Positions 1-6,928 of a DNA stretch of 15,777 bases are shown here, in pieces. The translations under genes were made by a program, and so were the position numbers. A model generated the notes under the pieces. The model made no database searches and had not been told where the DNA came from. It saw nothing but the letters and a program-made list of their open reading frames with translations. Origin of the DNA: DASUPK01 sp036265435 (GTDB lineage Bacteria; Actinomycetota; Thermoleophilia; Solirubrobacterales; 70-9); NCBI GenBank assembly GCA_036265435.1, contig DATAPB010000010.1, positions 1 through 15,777 of the forward strand, in the 5' to 3' direction. The number at the start of each line of letters is the position of its first letter. Position 1 is the first letter of the stretch.

Positions 1-648
1 GTGGACGCACACTGCCCCGAGGGCACCCAGATCTTCTCCGGAGGCTTCCAGCGGACCAACTTCACGACCCCGGGCGTTGAACGCTTTGGCGGCCACGTCT
101 ACGGCGGCGACTACATCACTGAGTCCAGGGCCGTCGGTACCGACTCCTGGCGGGTGAGCGGCGGCGCAACCGGTGAGAACGGGGGCGAGCTGACCGCGAT
201 CGCCTACTGCGGAGACGATCGGAGCCTCCCGATCAAGACGGTCTCAACGACCGTCTCCGTCGGCGAGAAGAAGGCGGCGTCCGCGACCACGCCCAGCTGT
301 CCTGACGGGTACGCCCTGATCTCGGGCGGATTCAGCTTCGGTGACTCGCACGACGCCCTTTTTGCGGACGGCTTCTTCACCCGCGAAGGCCGGTGGGCCG
401 CCACCGGGTACGGCTGGTTCGGCTCTGCCGACATGACCGCCTACGGCTACTGCGCCGAGGCACGAGACACCGTCGACCGCAGCGACTTCCCCAGGGAGCC
501 GCCGCCCGGGCCGGCGCCCTCGGGCGACGATCACAAGATGCTCTACAGCGGCCTCGGCGTGTTCGGCCTGATCGTGATCGCCCTCTTTCTCCGCCGGCGC
601 CAGGTCGTCCGCCGGCGCCGGCGCAAGCGCCGCGTCAGACGCGGCTAG
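1..648 (+). CDS. Surface-anchored repeat protein with C-terminal membrane span (5' end cut by window)
   Basis: The frame is open from the first base, so the true start and probably a signal peptide lie outside the window. The 215 visible residues hold two tandem modules of about 70 residues. Each begins with a Cys-Pro-x-Gly motif followed by a Ser-Gly-Gly-Phe motif (C5/S13-F16 and C100/S108-F111) and ends with an Ala/Gly-Tyr-Cys (C70, C151). The regular Cys pairs suggest one disulfide per module, outside the cell. A Pro-rich linker (165-175) leads to one hydrophobic span (about 181-197) and a tail with about a dozen arginines, a typical stop-transfer signal with the tail in the cytoplasm. I do not recognise the family; it looks like a type I membrane protein with an extracellular repeat domain. 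It converges on fdhA, with 22 bp between the stops. Confidence 0.75.
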   Translation: MDAHCPEGTQIFSGGFQRTNFTTPGVERFGGHVYGGDYITESRAVGTDSWRVSGGATGENGGELTAIAYCGDDRSLPIKTVSTTVSVGEKKAASATTPSCPDGYALISGGFSFGDSHDALFADGFFTREGRWAATGYGWFGSADMTAYGYCAEARDTVDRSDFPREPPPGPAPSGDDHKMLYSGLGVFGLIVIALFLRRRQVVRRRRRKRRVRRG

Positions 649-670
649 GCGCGAAGACAGTCTCGTTGAC

Positions 671-1891
671 TCAGGCGGCGATCAACTCGTTGGGGTTGAA
701 CACGTACTTGCGGGCGACGCCCGAGTCGAAGTCCTTGTAACCCTGGGGCGCGTCGTCGAGCGTGATCACGGTCGCGTTCACTGCCTTGGCGATCTGGACG
801 CGGTCGTTCAGGATCGCGTTCATCAGGCCGCGGTGGTAGCGCATCACCGGGCACTGCCCGGTCGTGATGACGTGGGACTTCGCCCAGCCGAGCCCGATTC
901 GGATCGACAGCGACCCCTCCTTGGCGGCCTCGTCGACCGCCCCTGGATCACCGGTGACGTAGAGGCCCGGGATGCCCAGATTTCCGGCCGCCTTGGTCAG
1001 CTCCATGATCGAGTTGAGTACCGTGGCGGGCTCCTCGACAGCGGAGCCCTCCTCACCGTGGCCGCGGGCCTCGAACCCGACGGCATCGACGGCGCAGTCG
1101 ACTTCCGGGACCCCGAGGATCTGCTCGATCTGGTCCTGCGGATCGCCCTTGGACACGTCGACCGTCTCGCAGCCGAACGATCGCGCCTGCTCCAACCGCT
1201 CGGGAATCAGATCGCCGACGATCACCACGCCGGCGCCCAGGAACTGCGCAGAATGGGCTGCGGCGAGCCCCACCGGCCCCGCCCCGGCGACGTAGACGGT
1301 CGAGCCCGAGGTCACGCCCGCGCTGACGCACCCGTGGTAGCCGGTGGGGAAGATGTCGCTGAGCATCGTCAGATCGAGGATCTTCTCCATCGCCTGCTCC
1401 TTGTCGGGGAACTTGAGCAGGTTCCAGTCCGCGTACGGGACCAACACGAAGTTGGCCTGGCCGCCGACCCAGCCGCCCATGTCGACATAGCCGTAGGCCG
1501 ACCCGGGCCGATCGGGGTTGGTGTTCAGGCAGACGCCGGTGTGGCCCTCCTTGCAGTTGCGGCAGCGGCCGCAGGCGATGTTGAAGGGGACCGAGACGAG
1601 GTCACCCTCCTTGATGAACTCGACGTCCGGTCCGGTCTCGATCACCTCGCCGGTGATCTCGTGGCCGAGGATCAGCCCCGCCGGCGCGGTCGTGCGCCCG
1701 CGGACCATGTGCTGATCCGAGCCGCAGATGTTCGTTGAAACGATCCGCAGGATCGCCCCGTGGGGCGTCTTGCGCCCGACGTTGTCGGGATGTACTCCGG
1801 GGCCGTCCTTCAGCTCCAGCTCCGGGAAGTCGATGCTCTGCACCTCGACCTTGCCCGGCTCGATGTAGGCAACACCTCTGTTGTCGGCCAT
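671..1891 (-). CDS. fdhA: Glutathione-independent formaldehyde dehydrogenase (zinc MDR family)
   Basis: 406 residues that match, by recall, the Pseudomonas putida formaldehyde dehydrogenase along most of the length, including the NICGSDQHMVRGRTTA stretch. The enzyme oxidises formaldehyde to formate with tightly bound NAD and without glutathione, in the cytoplasm. Catalytic zinc ligands are C56, H77 and E78. The structural-zinc cysteines are C107, C110, C113 and C121. The Rossmann motif GAGPVG is at 203-208, with D227 as the NAD ribose contact. The N-terminal loop (about 28-43) is a few residues longer than in the Pseudomonas enzyme. The ATG follows an AGGGGAGG ribosome site that runs out of the stop codon of the upstream glcG-like gene 12 bp away, so the two genes form one operon. 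Family members also dismutate aldehydes, so substrates other than formaldehyde are possible. Confidence 0.92.
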   Translation of the reverse strand: MADNRGVAYIEPGKVEVQSIDFPELELKDGPGVHPDNVGRKTPHGAILRIVSTNICGSDQHMVRGRTTAPAGLILGHEITGEVIETGPDVEFIKEGDLVSVPFNIACGRCRNCKEGHTGVCLNTNPDRPGSAYGYVDMGGWVGGQANFVLVPYADWNLLKFPDKEQAMEKILDLTMLSDIFPTGYHGCVSAGVTSGSTVYVAGAGPVGLAAAHSAQFLGAGVVIVGDLIPERLEQARSFGCETVDVSKGDPQDQIEQILGVPEVDCAVDAVGFEARGHGEEGSAVEEPATVLNSIMELTKAAGNLGIPGLYVTGDPGAVDEAAKEGSLSIRIGLGWAKSHVITTGQCPVMRYHRGLMNAILNDRVQIAKAVNATVITLDDAPQGYKDFDSGVARKYVFNPNELIAA

Positions 1892-1903
1892 GGCGCGCCT
1901 CCC

Positions 1904-2308
1904 CTAGAAAGCCGCGACGCCGGCTTCAGCGACCTCGTGGTCCTGCTCCACGCTGCCGCCGCTGACGCCGATCGCTCCGACGACATCGTCGCCGTCCATC
2001 AGCGGAATCCCGCCGGCGAAGACGATCAGCTGGCCCTGGTTGCTCGCCTCGATGCCGTAGAGGGGCTGGTTCGGCTGCGCGAGCGGCGCCAGATCCTTCG
2101 TCGACATGTCGAATGACCGGGCGGTGTATGCCTTGTTCTGGGCGATGTCGATCGAGCCGAGCCAGGCGCCGTCCATACGCCCGAACGCGGTGAGGTTGTT
2201 GCCGTCGTCGACGACGGCGATGTTCATGGGCACCCCGATCTCGTCGGCCTTGGCGCGAGCTCCATCGACGATCTTCTGTGCGGCATCCAGCGTCACGGTC
2301 TTTGCCAC
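1904..2308 (-). CDS. GlcG/HbpS family (DUF336) protein
   Basis: 134 residues, the usual length of a single GlcG/HbpS domain. The typical conserved blocks are present: AVVDDGNNLTAFGRMDGA (31-48), AQNKAYTA (56-63), FAGGIPL (97-103) and GAIGVSGGSVEQDHE (111-125). Known relatives bind haem (Streptomyces HbpS), sit beside glycolate oxidase genes (GlcG) or form the C-terminal part of PduO; the exact biochemical role of most members is unknown. No signal peptide is visible, so it is probably cytoplasmic. The GTG start is supported by a strong AAAGGAGG five bases upstream. It is the first gene of an operon with fdhA, so a role as accessory or cofactor protein for aldehyde or C1 oxidation is a reasonable inference. 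Confidence 0.88.
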   Translation of the reverse strand: MAKTVTLDAAQKIVDGARAKADEIGVPMNIAVVDDGNNLTAFGRMDGAWLGSIDIAQNKAYTARSFDMSTKDLAPLAQPNQPLYGIEASNQGQLIVFAGGIPLMDGDDVVGAIGVSGGSVEQDHEVAEAGVAAF

Positions 2309-2353
2309 GGTCTCCTCCTTTGCACCCCGGTCCTTTCGGGGAGGTTTCGACTG

Positions 2354-2382
2354 ACCGTATCGCGGAGTCCCGCCCCGGACAA
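2354..2382 (-). promoter_or_regulatory. Promoter of the glcG-fdhA operon
   Basis: Read on the minus strand: -35 TTGTCC (2377-2382), a 17-bp spacer, and -10 TACGGT (2354-2359), which fits the actinobacterial TANNNT form. The start point would fall near 2347, giving a leader of about 40 nt that carries the AAAGGAGG site of the first gene. Placement and spacing are good, but the hexamer matches are moderate. Confidence 0.5.
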
Positions 2383-2416
2383 GCTTCGTCGAGAACCGTC
2401 AGGAGCTGGGCTGATC

Positions 2417-2440
2417 GGGCGGCCGCGGCCGCGGTGGCCC
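2417..2440. terminator. GC-rich hairpin downstream of the hybrid kinase
   Basis: GGGC (2417-2420) pairs with GCCC (2437-2440), and inside it CCG-type pairs continue after one mismatch around the palindrome GCGGCCGC (2425-2432). It lies 11 bp past the kinase stop, between that gene and the promoter of glcG-fdhA. There is no T-run, so it would be a weak or non-canonical terminator. Confidence 0.35.
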
Positions 2441-2451
2441 TGATGCTCTGA

Positions 2452-4065
2452 TCAGTCGGCGACGTAGGCGTCGACGACTTCCAGGAGCCGCCGAACCCCG
2501 ATCGGCTTGGTGAGGTAGTCCTGGGCCCCGGCCTCGAGCAGAGGTCCTGGGGTGCCATCGGTGGCATCGGCGCTCAGGATGACGACGGGAATGTCCCTCG
2601 TCCGCTCGTCGGCGCGCAGTTTCGCGAGGACCTCGTCCCCGCCGATGTCAGGCAGGTGCAGGTCGAGGAGGACGAGGTCAGGCCGATGTTCGGCGGCGAG
2701 TTCCAGGCCGAGCGATCCCATCCCCGCAGGCAGCAGCCGGACACTCGGGCGCGAGGCCAGGATCTCCTCGACCAGCCGGACGTTCGCCATCGTGTCCTCT
2801 ATGTAGAGGACGCTGCGATCGCCGTCGTAGGTTCGGTTCGCGATCAGCTGGTCGTCCTCGGCGTTCGCCTCCGCGATCGCCGCCGGCTCGCCCCGACCGA
2901 GCTCGACCGTGAAGGTGCTGCCCTCCCCGGGAGTGCTGGCCACGGTCAGGCTTCCGCCCATCGCCTCGACCAGGCTCCGCGATAGGGCGAGGCCGAGGCC
3001 CGTGCCCTCCACGTCGGCCGGGGCATCGAGCCGCTCGAAAGGCGTGAAGAGCTTCTCGAACGATGCCGGGCCGATCCCCGGCCCGGTGTCGGCGACGGCG
3101 ATCCGCATCCGATCAGAGGACTCGGCCTCCACCGTGATCCGGACCTCCCCGCGGTCGCGGTTGTACTTGACGGCGTTGGAAAGCAGGTTGATGACGACCT
3201 GCTTGAGGCGTTGTTTGTCGGCATGTACGTAGCCGCTCCCGGCCGCGATCCGCGGTTCGTGGAGGGTCACTCCCCGGACCTCAGCCAGCGGCCTGATCAG
3301 GTCCATCGCCTCGTTGAGCAGCGGCGCGATCGCCACCGGCTCGACGGAAAGCGACATCTCGCCCGCCTCGATCCGTGAGATGTCCAGCACCTCGTCGACC
3401 AGCTGGAGCAGATGCCGGCCCGCCTTCAGGATGGTCGACGCCCACTCGCGCTTGCGCTCGTCGAGGTCGGCCATCCCGAGGAGTTCGCTGAAGCCCATGA
3501 TCGCGGCGAGCGGAGTCCGCAGCTCGTGGCTCATTCTCGAGAGGAACTCGTTCTTGGCCAGGGCGGCAGACCGAAGCTGCCTGTTGAGCTCCTGCAGCTC
3601 CTGGCCGCGGAGGAAGATCTCAGCCTCCTGCTCGGACCCCTTCTCGGAGAGGCGCACGAACTCGGTCACCTCCTGGACCCGATAGATGATGTAGGCGACC
3701 TCACCGTCCTCGTCCAGGACGGGGGTGTTCTTCGGGCTCCAGTAGCGCTCCTCGAAGCCTCCGCCCTCGTCGTCGGGTCGCTGGATGTCGTACTTCTGCA
3801 CCGCCATCGTGTCCGGCACCTTCTGCAGGCGGACCCGCTTGAGGGATGCGGAGAGGTTCCTCACGCCGGTTGCGTCCGGATCCTCCGGATTGTCGGGGAA
3901 GACGTCGAACATTCCCCGGCCCACGATGTCCTCGCGCCGGGTCATGGTCGCCGCGAGGTACGCCTCGCTCACAGCGACGATTCGCAGCTCCGGGTCCAGG
4001 ACGAGATAGAGACCCGGAGCAGCCTCGAACAACGCTCTGAAGTCGATCTCCCCCGTGGGGTCCAC
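2452..4065 (-). CDS. Soluble hybrid sensor histidine kinase (PAS - HisKA - HATPase_c - REC)
   Basis: With a GTG start at 4065 the protein has 537 residues. Residues about 8-135 form a PAS domain. A coiled linker (140-172) leads to the phospho-acceptor helix with H180 in the SHELRTPL motif. The ATPase domain shows N293/N297 (N box), DTGPGIG (326-332) and GTGLGLAL (354-361). A C-terminal receiver (about 418-535) has acidic pair E423/D424, phospho-acceptor D468, S498 and K520. No membrane segment is present, so it senses a cytoplasmic signal through PAS. The frame stays open far upstream, but that part is Arg/Pro-rich and overlaps the response regulator and sugar kinase on the other strand, so it is not coding. 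The chosen GTG lies 8 nt after a TAGGCT -10 hexamer and has no ribosome site, which fits a leaderless mRNA. A single-domain response regulator lies divergently and may be a partner. Confidence 0.85.
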   Translation of the reverse strand: MDPTGEIDFRALFEAAPGLYLVLDPELRIVAVSEAYLAATMTRREDIVGRGMFDVFPDNPEDPDATGVRNLSASLKRVRLQKVPDTMAVQKYDIQRPDDEGGGFEERYWSPKNTPVLDEDGEVAYIIYRVQEVTEFVRLSEKGSEQEAEIFLRGQELQELNRQLRSAALAKNEFLSRMSHELRTPLAAIMGFSELLGMADLDERKREWASTILKAGRHLLQLVDEVLDISRIEAGEMSLSVEPVAIAPLLNEAMDLIRPLAEVRGVTLHEPRIAAGSGYVHADKQRLKQVVINLLSNAVKYNRDRGEVRITVEAESSDRMRIAVADTGPGIGPASFEKLFTPFERLDAPADVEGTGLGLALSRSLVEAMGGSLTVASTPGEGSTFTVELGRGEPAAIAEANAEDDQLIANRTYDGDRSVLYIEDTMANVRLVEEILASRPSVRLLPAGMGSLGLELAAEHRPDLVLLDLHLPDIGGDEVLAKLRADERTRDIPVVILSADATDGTPGPLLEAGAQDYLTKPIGVRRLLEVVDAYVAD

Positions 4066-4133
4066 CGGCGAAAAGCCTACGGGCTTCGTAGATAATGGGC
4101 GCCGGTTTCCCGGGGGGAATTCAGGGAGCGGCG
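4066..4133. promoter_or_regulatory. Divergent promoter region between hybrid kinase and response regulator
   Basis: The inverted repeat AAGCC-TACG-GGCTT (4073-4086) contains the minus-strand -10 hexamer TAGGCT (4074-4079), 8 nt before the kinase GTG. On the plus strand GATAAT (4091-4096) is a good -10 match for the response regulator, whose mRNA would keep a leader of about 30 nt with GGGAG (4124-4128) before its ATG. The repeat sits over the kinase -10 and just upstream of the other -10, a suitable place for a regulator. No clear -35 is visible for either. Confidence 0.45.
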
Positions 4134-4499
4134 ATGGCTCAGCGGATCCTGGTCGGCGATGACAATGAGCAGATGCGGCGGCTGATCGTCGAGCTGCTCG
4201 AGGCCGATGGCCACGAGGTGCGGGAGGCGAGGGACACCGGCGAGGTGCTAGAGCAGGTGATCCACGCGCGTTTCGATCTCCTCGTGCTCGACCTCCATAT
4301 GCCGGGCGGCGGCGGCATCGAGGCGCTCCGGGCGATCCGCAGCGACCCCGCCAACGGTTCGCTGCCCGTGCTCCTGCTGAGCGGCTCGGTGGACCTCGAA
4401 GTTGATTGGGCGTCGAAGATAGGAGCCGACGCCCAGCTGCCGAAGCCGTTCCGCCTCGATGAGTTCCGCGGGACGGCCGGCTCGCTGCTGAACCCCTGA
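4134..4499 (+). CDS. Single-domain response regulator (CheY-like receiver)
   Basis: 121 residues, just one receiver domain with no output domain. The acidic pair D9/D10 follows beta-strand 1, the phospho-acceptor is D53 in LLVLDLHMPG, S83 takes the Thr/Ser position and K104 is the conserved lysine in LPKPF. The ATG at 4134 is chosen over an in-frame ATG at 4095 because GGGAG lies five bases upstream and the domain begins directly after it. It would receive phosphate from a histidine kinase and pass it on, or act by protein contact. It is divergent from the hybrid kinase, which makes that kinase the obvious partner, although a hybrid kinase with its own receiver would normally need an HPt step to reach a second receiver; none is encoded here. 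Confidence 0.88.
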   Translation: MAQRILVGDDNEQMRRLIVELLEADGHEVREARDTGEVLEQVIHARFDLLVLDLHMPGGGGIEALRAIRSDPANGSLPVLLLSGSVDLEVDWASKIGADAQLPKPFRLDEFRGTAGSLLNP

Positions 4500-4513
4500 G
4501 CCGTCGGAGCCGC

Positions 4514-4519
4514 GACAAT
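4514..4519 (+). promoter_or_regulatory. -10 hexamer of the PfkB-family kinase (leaderless type)
   Basis: GACAAT stands exactly 7 nt before the GTG at 4527, inside the 27-bp gap after the response regulator stop. There is no ribosome-binding site. The spacing is that of leaderless transcripts, but the hexamer departs from TANNNT at its first base, so the call is tentative. Confidence 0.35.
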
Positions 4520-4526
4520 CCCGCCG

Positions 4527-5357
4527 GTGCGCCTGGCCGCCGTCGGACACATGGAGTGGATCGAGTTCGTGCGCGGCGACCACGTCCCCGCGGCCGGGGA
4601 GATCGTGCACGCGCACGACAGCTTCGAGGAGCCGGCGGGGGGCGGCGCGGTCGCAGCCGTCCAGCTCGCCCGTCTGGCGGGCGGCGCCTCATTTCTCACC
4701 GCTCTCGGCGATGACGAGCACGCGACCCGGACGCGCGCGCGGCTGTCCGAGCTCGGGGTGACCGTTCGTGACGCGACCCGCGAGGGCCCGACCCGCCGCG
4801 GGCTCACGTTCCTCGACTCCCGTGGCGAGCGCACGATCATCACGATCGGCGAGCGCCTGTCGCCCAGCGGCCACGACGAGCTCGACTGGGAGGACCTGCG
4901 CCAGGCCGACGGCGTCTACCTGACCGCGGCCGACGCCGGGGGCCTACATGCCGCCCGCGGCGCCGCCGTCCTCGTCGCCTCACCCCGTGCAGGCCGGGTG
5001 CTCCATGAGGAGAGGGTGCGGCTGGACGCGTTGGTCTACAGCGACAACGACGAGTTCGAGACCGCCTTCGCGAGGGCGTTGGACCCGGCGCCGACCCTCC
5101 TCGTCGCGACCCGCGGCGCCGAACGGGGGCGCTACGAGACAGCGCAGGGCGAGCGAGGCACCTGGGAGGCCGCGCCGCTCCCCGGCCCGATCGCCGACAC
5201 CTACGGGGCCGGCGACTCGTTCGCCGCCGCGCTCACCTTCGCTCTCGCGCGGGGCATGGATCCGGACGAGGCGCTCGCCGTCGCGGCCCGGGCCGGCGCG
5301 GTCTGCCTTACCGGCCGCGGCCCGTACGAGCACCAGCTCACTGCGGACGCTCTCTGA
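4527..5357 (+). CDS. PfkB-family carbohydrate kinase
   Basis: 276 residues, a little shorter than typical ribokinase-like enzymes (about 300). It has the N-terminal GGG substrate-binding turn (38-40), a GDDEHA motif (61-66) and the family signature DTYGAGDSF (224-232), in which D230 is the catalytic base and the GAGD turn forms the anion hole for ATP transfer. It should phosphorylate a sugar or nucleoside in the cytoplasm; the substrate cannot be told from sequence. It follows the response regulator by 27 bp but seems to have its own promoter, and its GTG lacks a ribosome site. Its last 20 bp overlap, tail to tail, the end of the ligase gene on the other strand. Confidence 0.85.
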   Translation: MRLAAVGHMEWIEFVRGDHVPAAGEIVHAHDSFEEPAGGGAVAAVQLARLAGGASFLTALGDDEHATRTRARLSELGVTVRDATREGPTRRGLTFLDSRGERTIITIGERLSPSGHDELDWEDLRQADGVYLTAADAGGLHAARGAAVLVASPRAGRVLHEERVRLDALVYSDNDEFETAFARALDPAPTLLVATRGAERGRYETAQGERGTWEAAPLPGPIADTYGAGDSFAAALTFALARGMDPDEALAVAARAGAVCLTGRGPYEHQLTADAL

Positions 5358-6357
5358 CTACGTCCTCGGGGCGCTTGTCGTCGCGCAGTCCGAGGTAGCG
5401 GGGATGGCGAAGCCTGCCGTCGCGGGTCCACTCACTGAAGGCGAACTGCCCGACCACCTTCGGCTCGATCCAGTGGGTCCCCTTCGGGATGGGGTGGACG
5501 TCGGCGAAGGGCGGGTCGGAACGCTCGAGCGTCCGCATCGCCTCGCCCAGGTTCCTCAGGGTTCGCTGGTCGAAGCCGGTCCCGACCTTCCCGGCGTAGC
5601 GGAGCTTCCCGCCTTCGTAGTAGCCGACGAGCAGGGCGCCGAAATCGGTGCGCTTTCCGTGCGGCGCGGTGAAGCCGCCGATCACGAGCTCCTGCTCGTG
5701 CGAGCACTTGAGCTTCAGCCAGTCCTTCGACCGACTGCTCGAGTAGCGGCTCTCGGCCCGCTTCGCGATCAGGCCCTCCAGCCCGCGGCGGCAGGCCTCG
5801 ACGAAGAGCTTCTCCCCGTCGCGGTTGCGGTGCGGCAGGAAGTGGACGTGCCCGTGGAAGTCGAGCGCTCCTCGCAGGACCCGCTTCCGCGTCCGCTCGA
5901 TGAGAGCGGTGGTGTCGTGGCCCTCGAGGTGGGGGATGTCGAACAGGTAGTAGTAGACGGCGATGCCGGTGCGCCTGGCGCGCTCGGGGTCGGCAATGCC
6001 CAGCCGGCCCTGCAGGCGGGAGAAGCTCGGGATCCCGTTCCGCAAGGCGACGATCTCGCCGTCGACGACGAACTCCGGCGAGGACTCGCGCTCGAGGGCC
6101 TCCACGAGCTCCGGGTAGGTGTTGTTGAGGAGCTTGTCGGTGCGGGAGCGAAGGCGGACGCCATCGGGCGTCCGGTAGGCGAGGCAGCGCTCGCCGTCGA
6201 GCTTGCGCTCGTAGATCCAATCGGGATCGGAGAACGGTCTGTCGTGGAGGACCGCCTTCATCGGCTCCACGTGGCGGGGCGGAGCGCTCCGCCTGAGAAG
6301 GCCCCGGTCCTCATCGCTCAGCAGATCGAGCGCCGAGCGGCGCCTTCCCCGGCTCAC
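5338..6357 (-). CDS. ATP-dependent DNA ligase, LigD ligase-domain type
   Basis: 339 residues, a stand-alone ligase of the kind found as the ligase module of LigD. Motif I is ERKLDGER with K52 as the AMP-accepting lysine. DGEIVAL (99-105) corresponds to motif III, LFDI (138-141) to IIIa, EGLIAKR (194-200) to motif IV and WLKLKC (213-218, K215/K217) to motif V. The OB-fold (about 225-330) ends in the LigD-like block EWTRDGRLRHPRYLGLRDDK (309-328). It seals nicks with ATP, probably in break repair; no polymerase, nuclease or Ku gene is in view. The GTG start overlaps the stop codon of the nicotinamidase-like gene as GTGA, so translation is coupled. A longer open frame upstream is rejected because it lies over that gene. 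Confidence 0.88.
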   Translation of the reverse strand: MSRGRRRSALDLLSDEDRGLLRRSAPPRHVEPMKAVLHDRPFSDPDWIYERKLDGERCLAYRTPDGVRLRSRTDKLLNNTYPELVEALERESSPEFVVDGEIVALRNGIPSFSRLQGRLGIADPERARRTGIAVYYYLFDIPHLEGHDTTALIERTRKRVLRGALDFHGHVHFLPHRNRDGEKLFVEACRRGLEGLIAKRAESRYSSSRSKDWLKLKCSHEQELVIGGFTAPHGKRTDFGALLVGYYEGGKLRYAGKVGTGFDQRTLRNLGEAMRTLERSDPPFADVHPIPKGTHWIEPKVVGQFAFSEWTRDGRLRHPRYLGLRDDKRPEDVVRERPQ

Positions 6358-6917
6358 CGCGGCGCGGCCGCGATCTCGGCGGAGATCGCCAGCCTCGCGC
6401 CGGCCCGCTTCATGTCCTCCAGCGCGCGCTCGCCGTCGCCCGGCTCGACCTCCACCGCTCGGATCGCGTCGGTGACGACGGTCGTGTCGAACCCCTCGCG
6501 GCACGCGTCGATCGCCGAAGCCCGGACGCAGTAGTCGGTCGCCAGCCCGACAACGGTGACCTCCTGGATCCCGCGTTCGTGGAGCAGCTCGGCGAGCTTC
6601 GACTTCTCGAACCCGGAGTACCCCTCGTCGTCGCGCTCGACGCCCACGTCGACGATCGCCTCGACCTCGATATCCCGCATGGCCGGGTGCAGCTCGGCTC
6701 CGTGAGTGCCCTGGACGCAGTGAACCGGCCAGGGGCCGCCCTCGGTCTCGAAGGAGGCGTGGTCGGGTGGATGCCAGTCCCGGGTCGCGAAGACGTGCTC
6801 GTACTCCGCCGCCAGCCGCCTCACGGGCTCGGCGATTTCGTACCCGCCCGGCACCTCCAGCGCACCGCCGGAGGTGAAGTCGTTCTGGAAGTCGATGATC
6901 AGCAGGGCCCTGGACAT
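6354..6917 (-). CDS. pncA: Nicotinamidase-like hydrolase (isochorismatase superfamily) with altered triad
   Basis: 187 residues, normal for PncA, which deamidates nicotinamide to nicotinate in NAD salvage. Visible family marks are D9 in IIDFQNDF, metal-ligand motif RDWHPPDH (D47, H49), WPVHCVQGT (H66) and GLATDYCVRASAIDA with nucleophile C130. Gap-free comparison with archaeal and mycobacterial PncA, through the shared YSGFE block, puts V91 where the catalytic lysine belongs (39 residues before C130). The enzyme may therefore be inactive, changed in substrate, or may use K105 or K107. The ATG has a GAGGGAG ribosome site that overlaps the stop of the upstream membrane-protein gene, and the downstream ligase start overlaps its own stop; the three form one operon. 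Confidence 0.85.
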   Translation of the reverse strand: MSRALLIIDFQNDFTSGGALEVPGGYEIAEPVRRLAAEYEHVFATRDWHPPDHASFETEGGPWPVHCVQGTHGAELHPAMRDIEVEAIVDVGVERDDEGYSGFEKSKLAELLHERGIQEVTVVGLATDYCVRASAIDACREGFDTTVVTDAIRAVEVEPGDGERALEDMKRAGARLAISAEIAAAPR

Positions 6918-6928
6918 GGGCGGCTCCC

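Noticed and set aside
4066..4692. Upstream extension of the hybrid kinase by 209 residues
   Set aside because: The extension is Arg/Pro-rich low-complexity sequence lying antisense to the response regulator and sugar kinase, both of which have clear domain motifs.
4948..6534. Open frame of 528 codons on the plus strand
   Set aside because: It overlaps pfkB in another frame and runs antisense to the ligase and nicotinamidase-like genes; no domain motif, typical GC-rich shadow.
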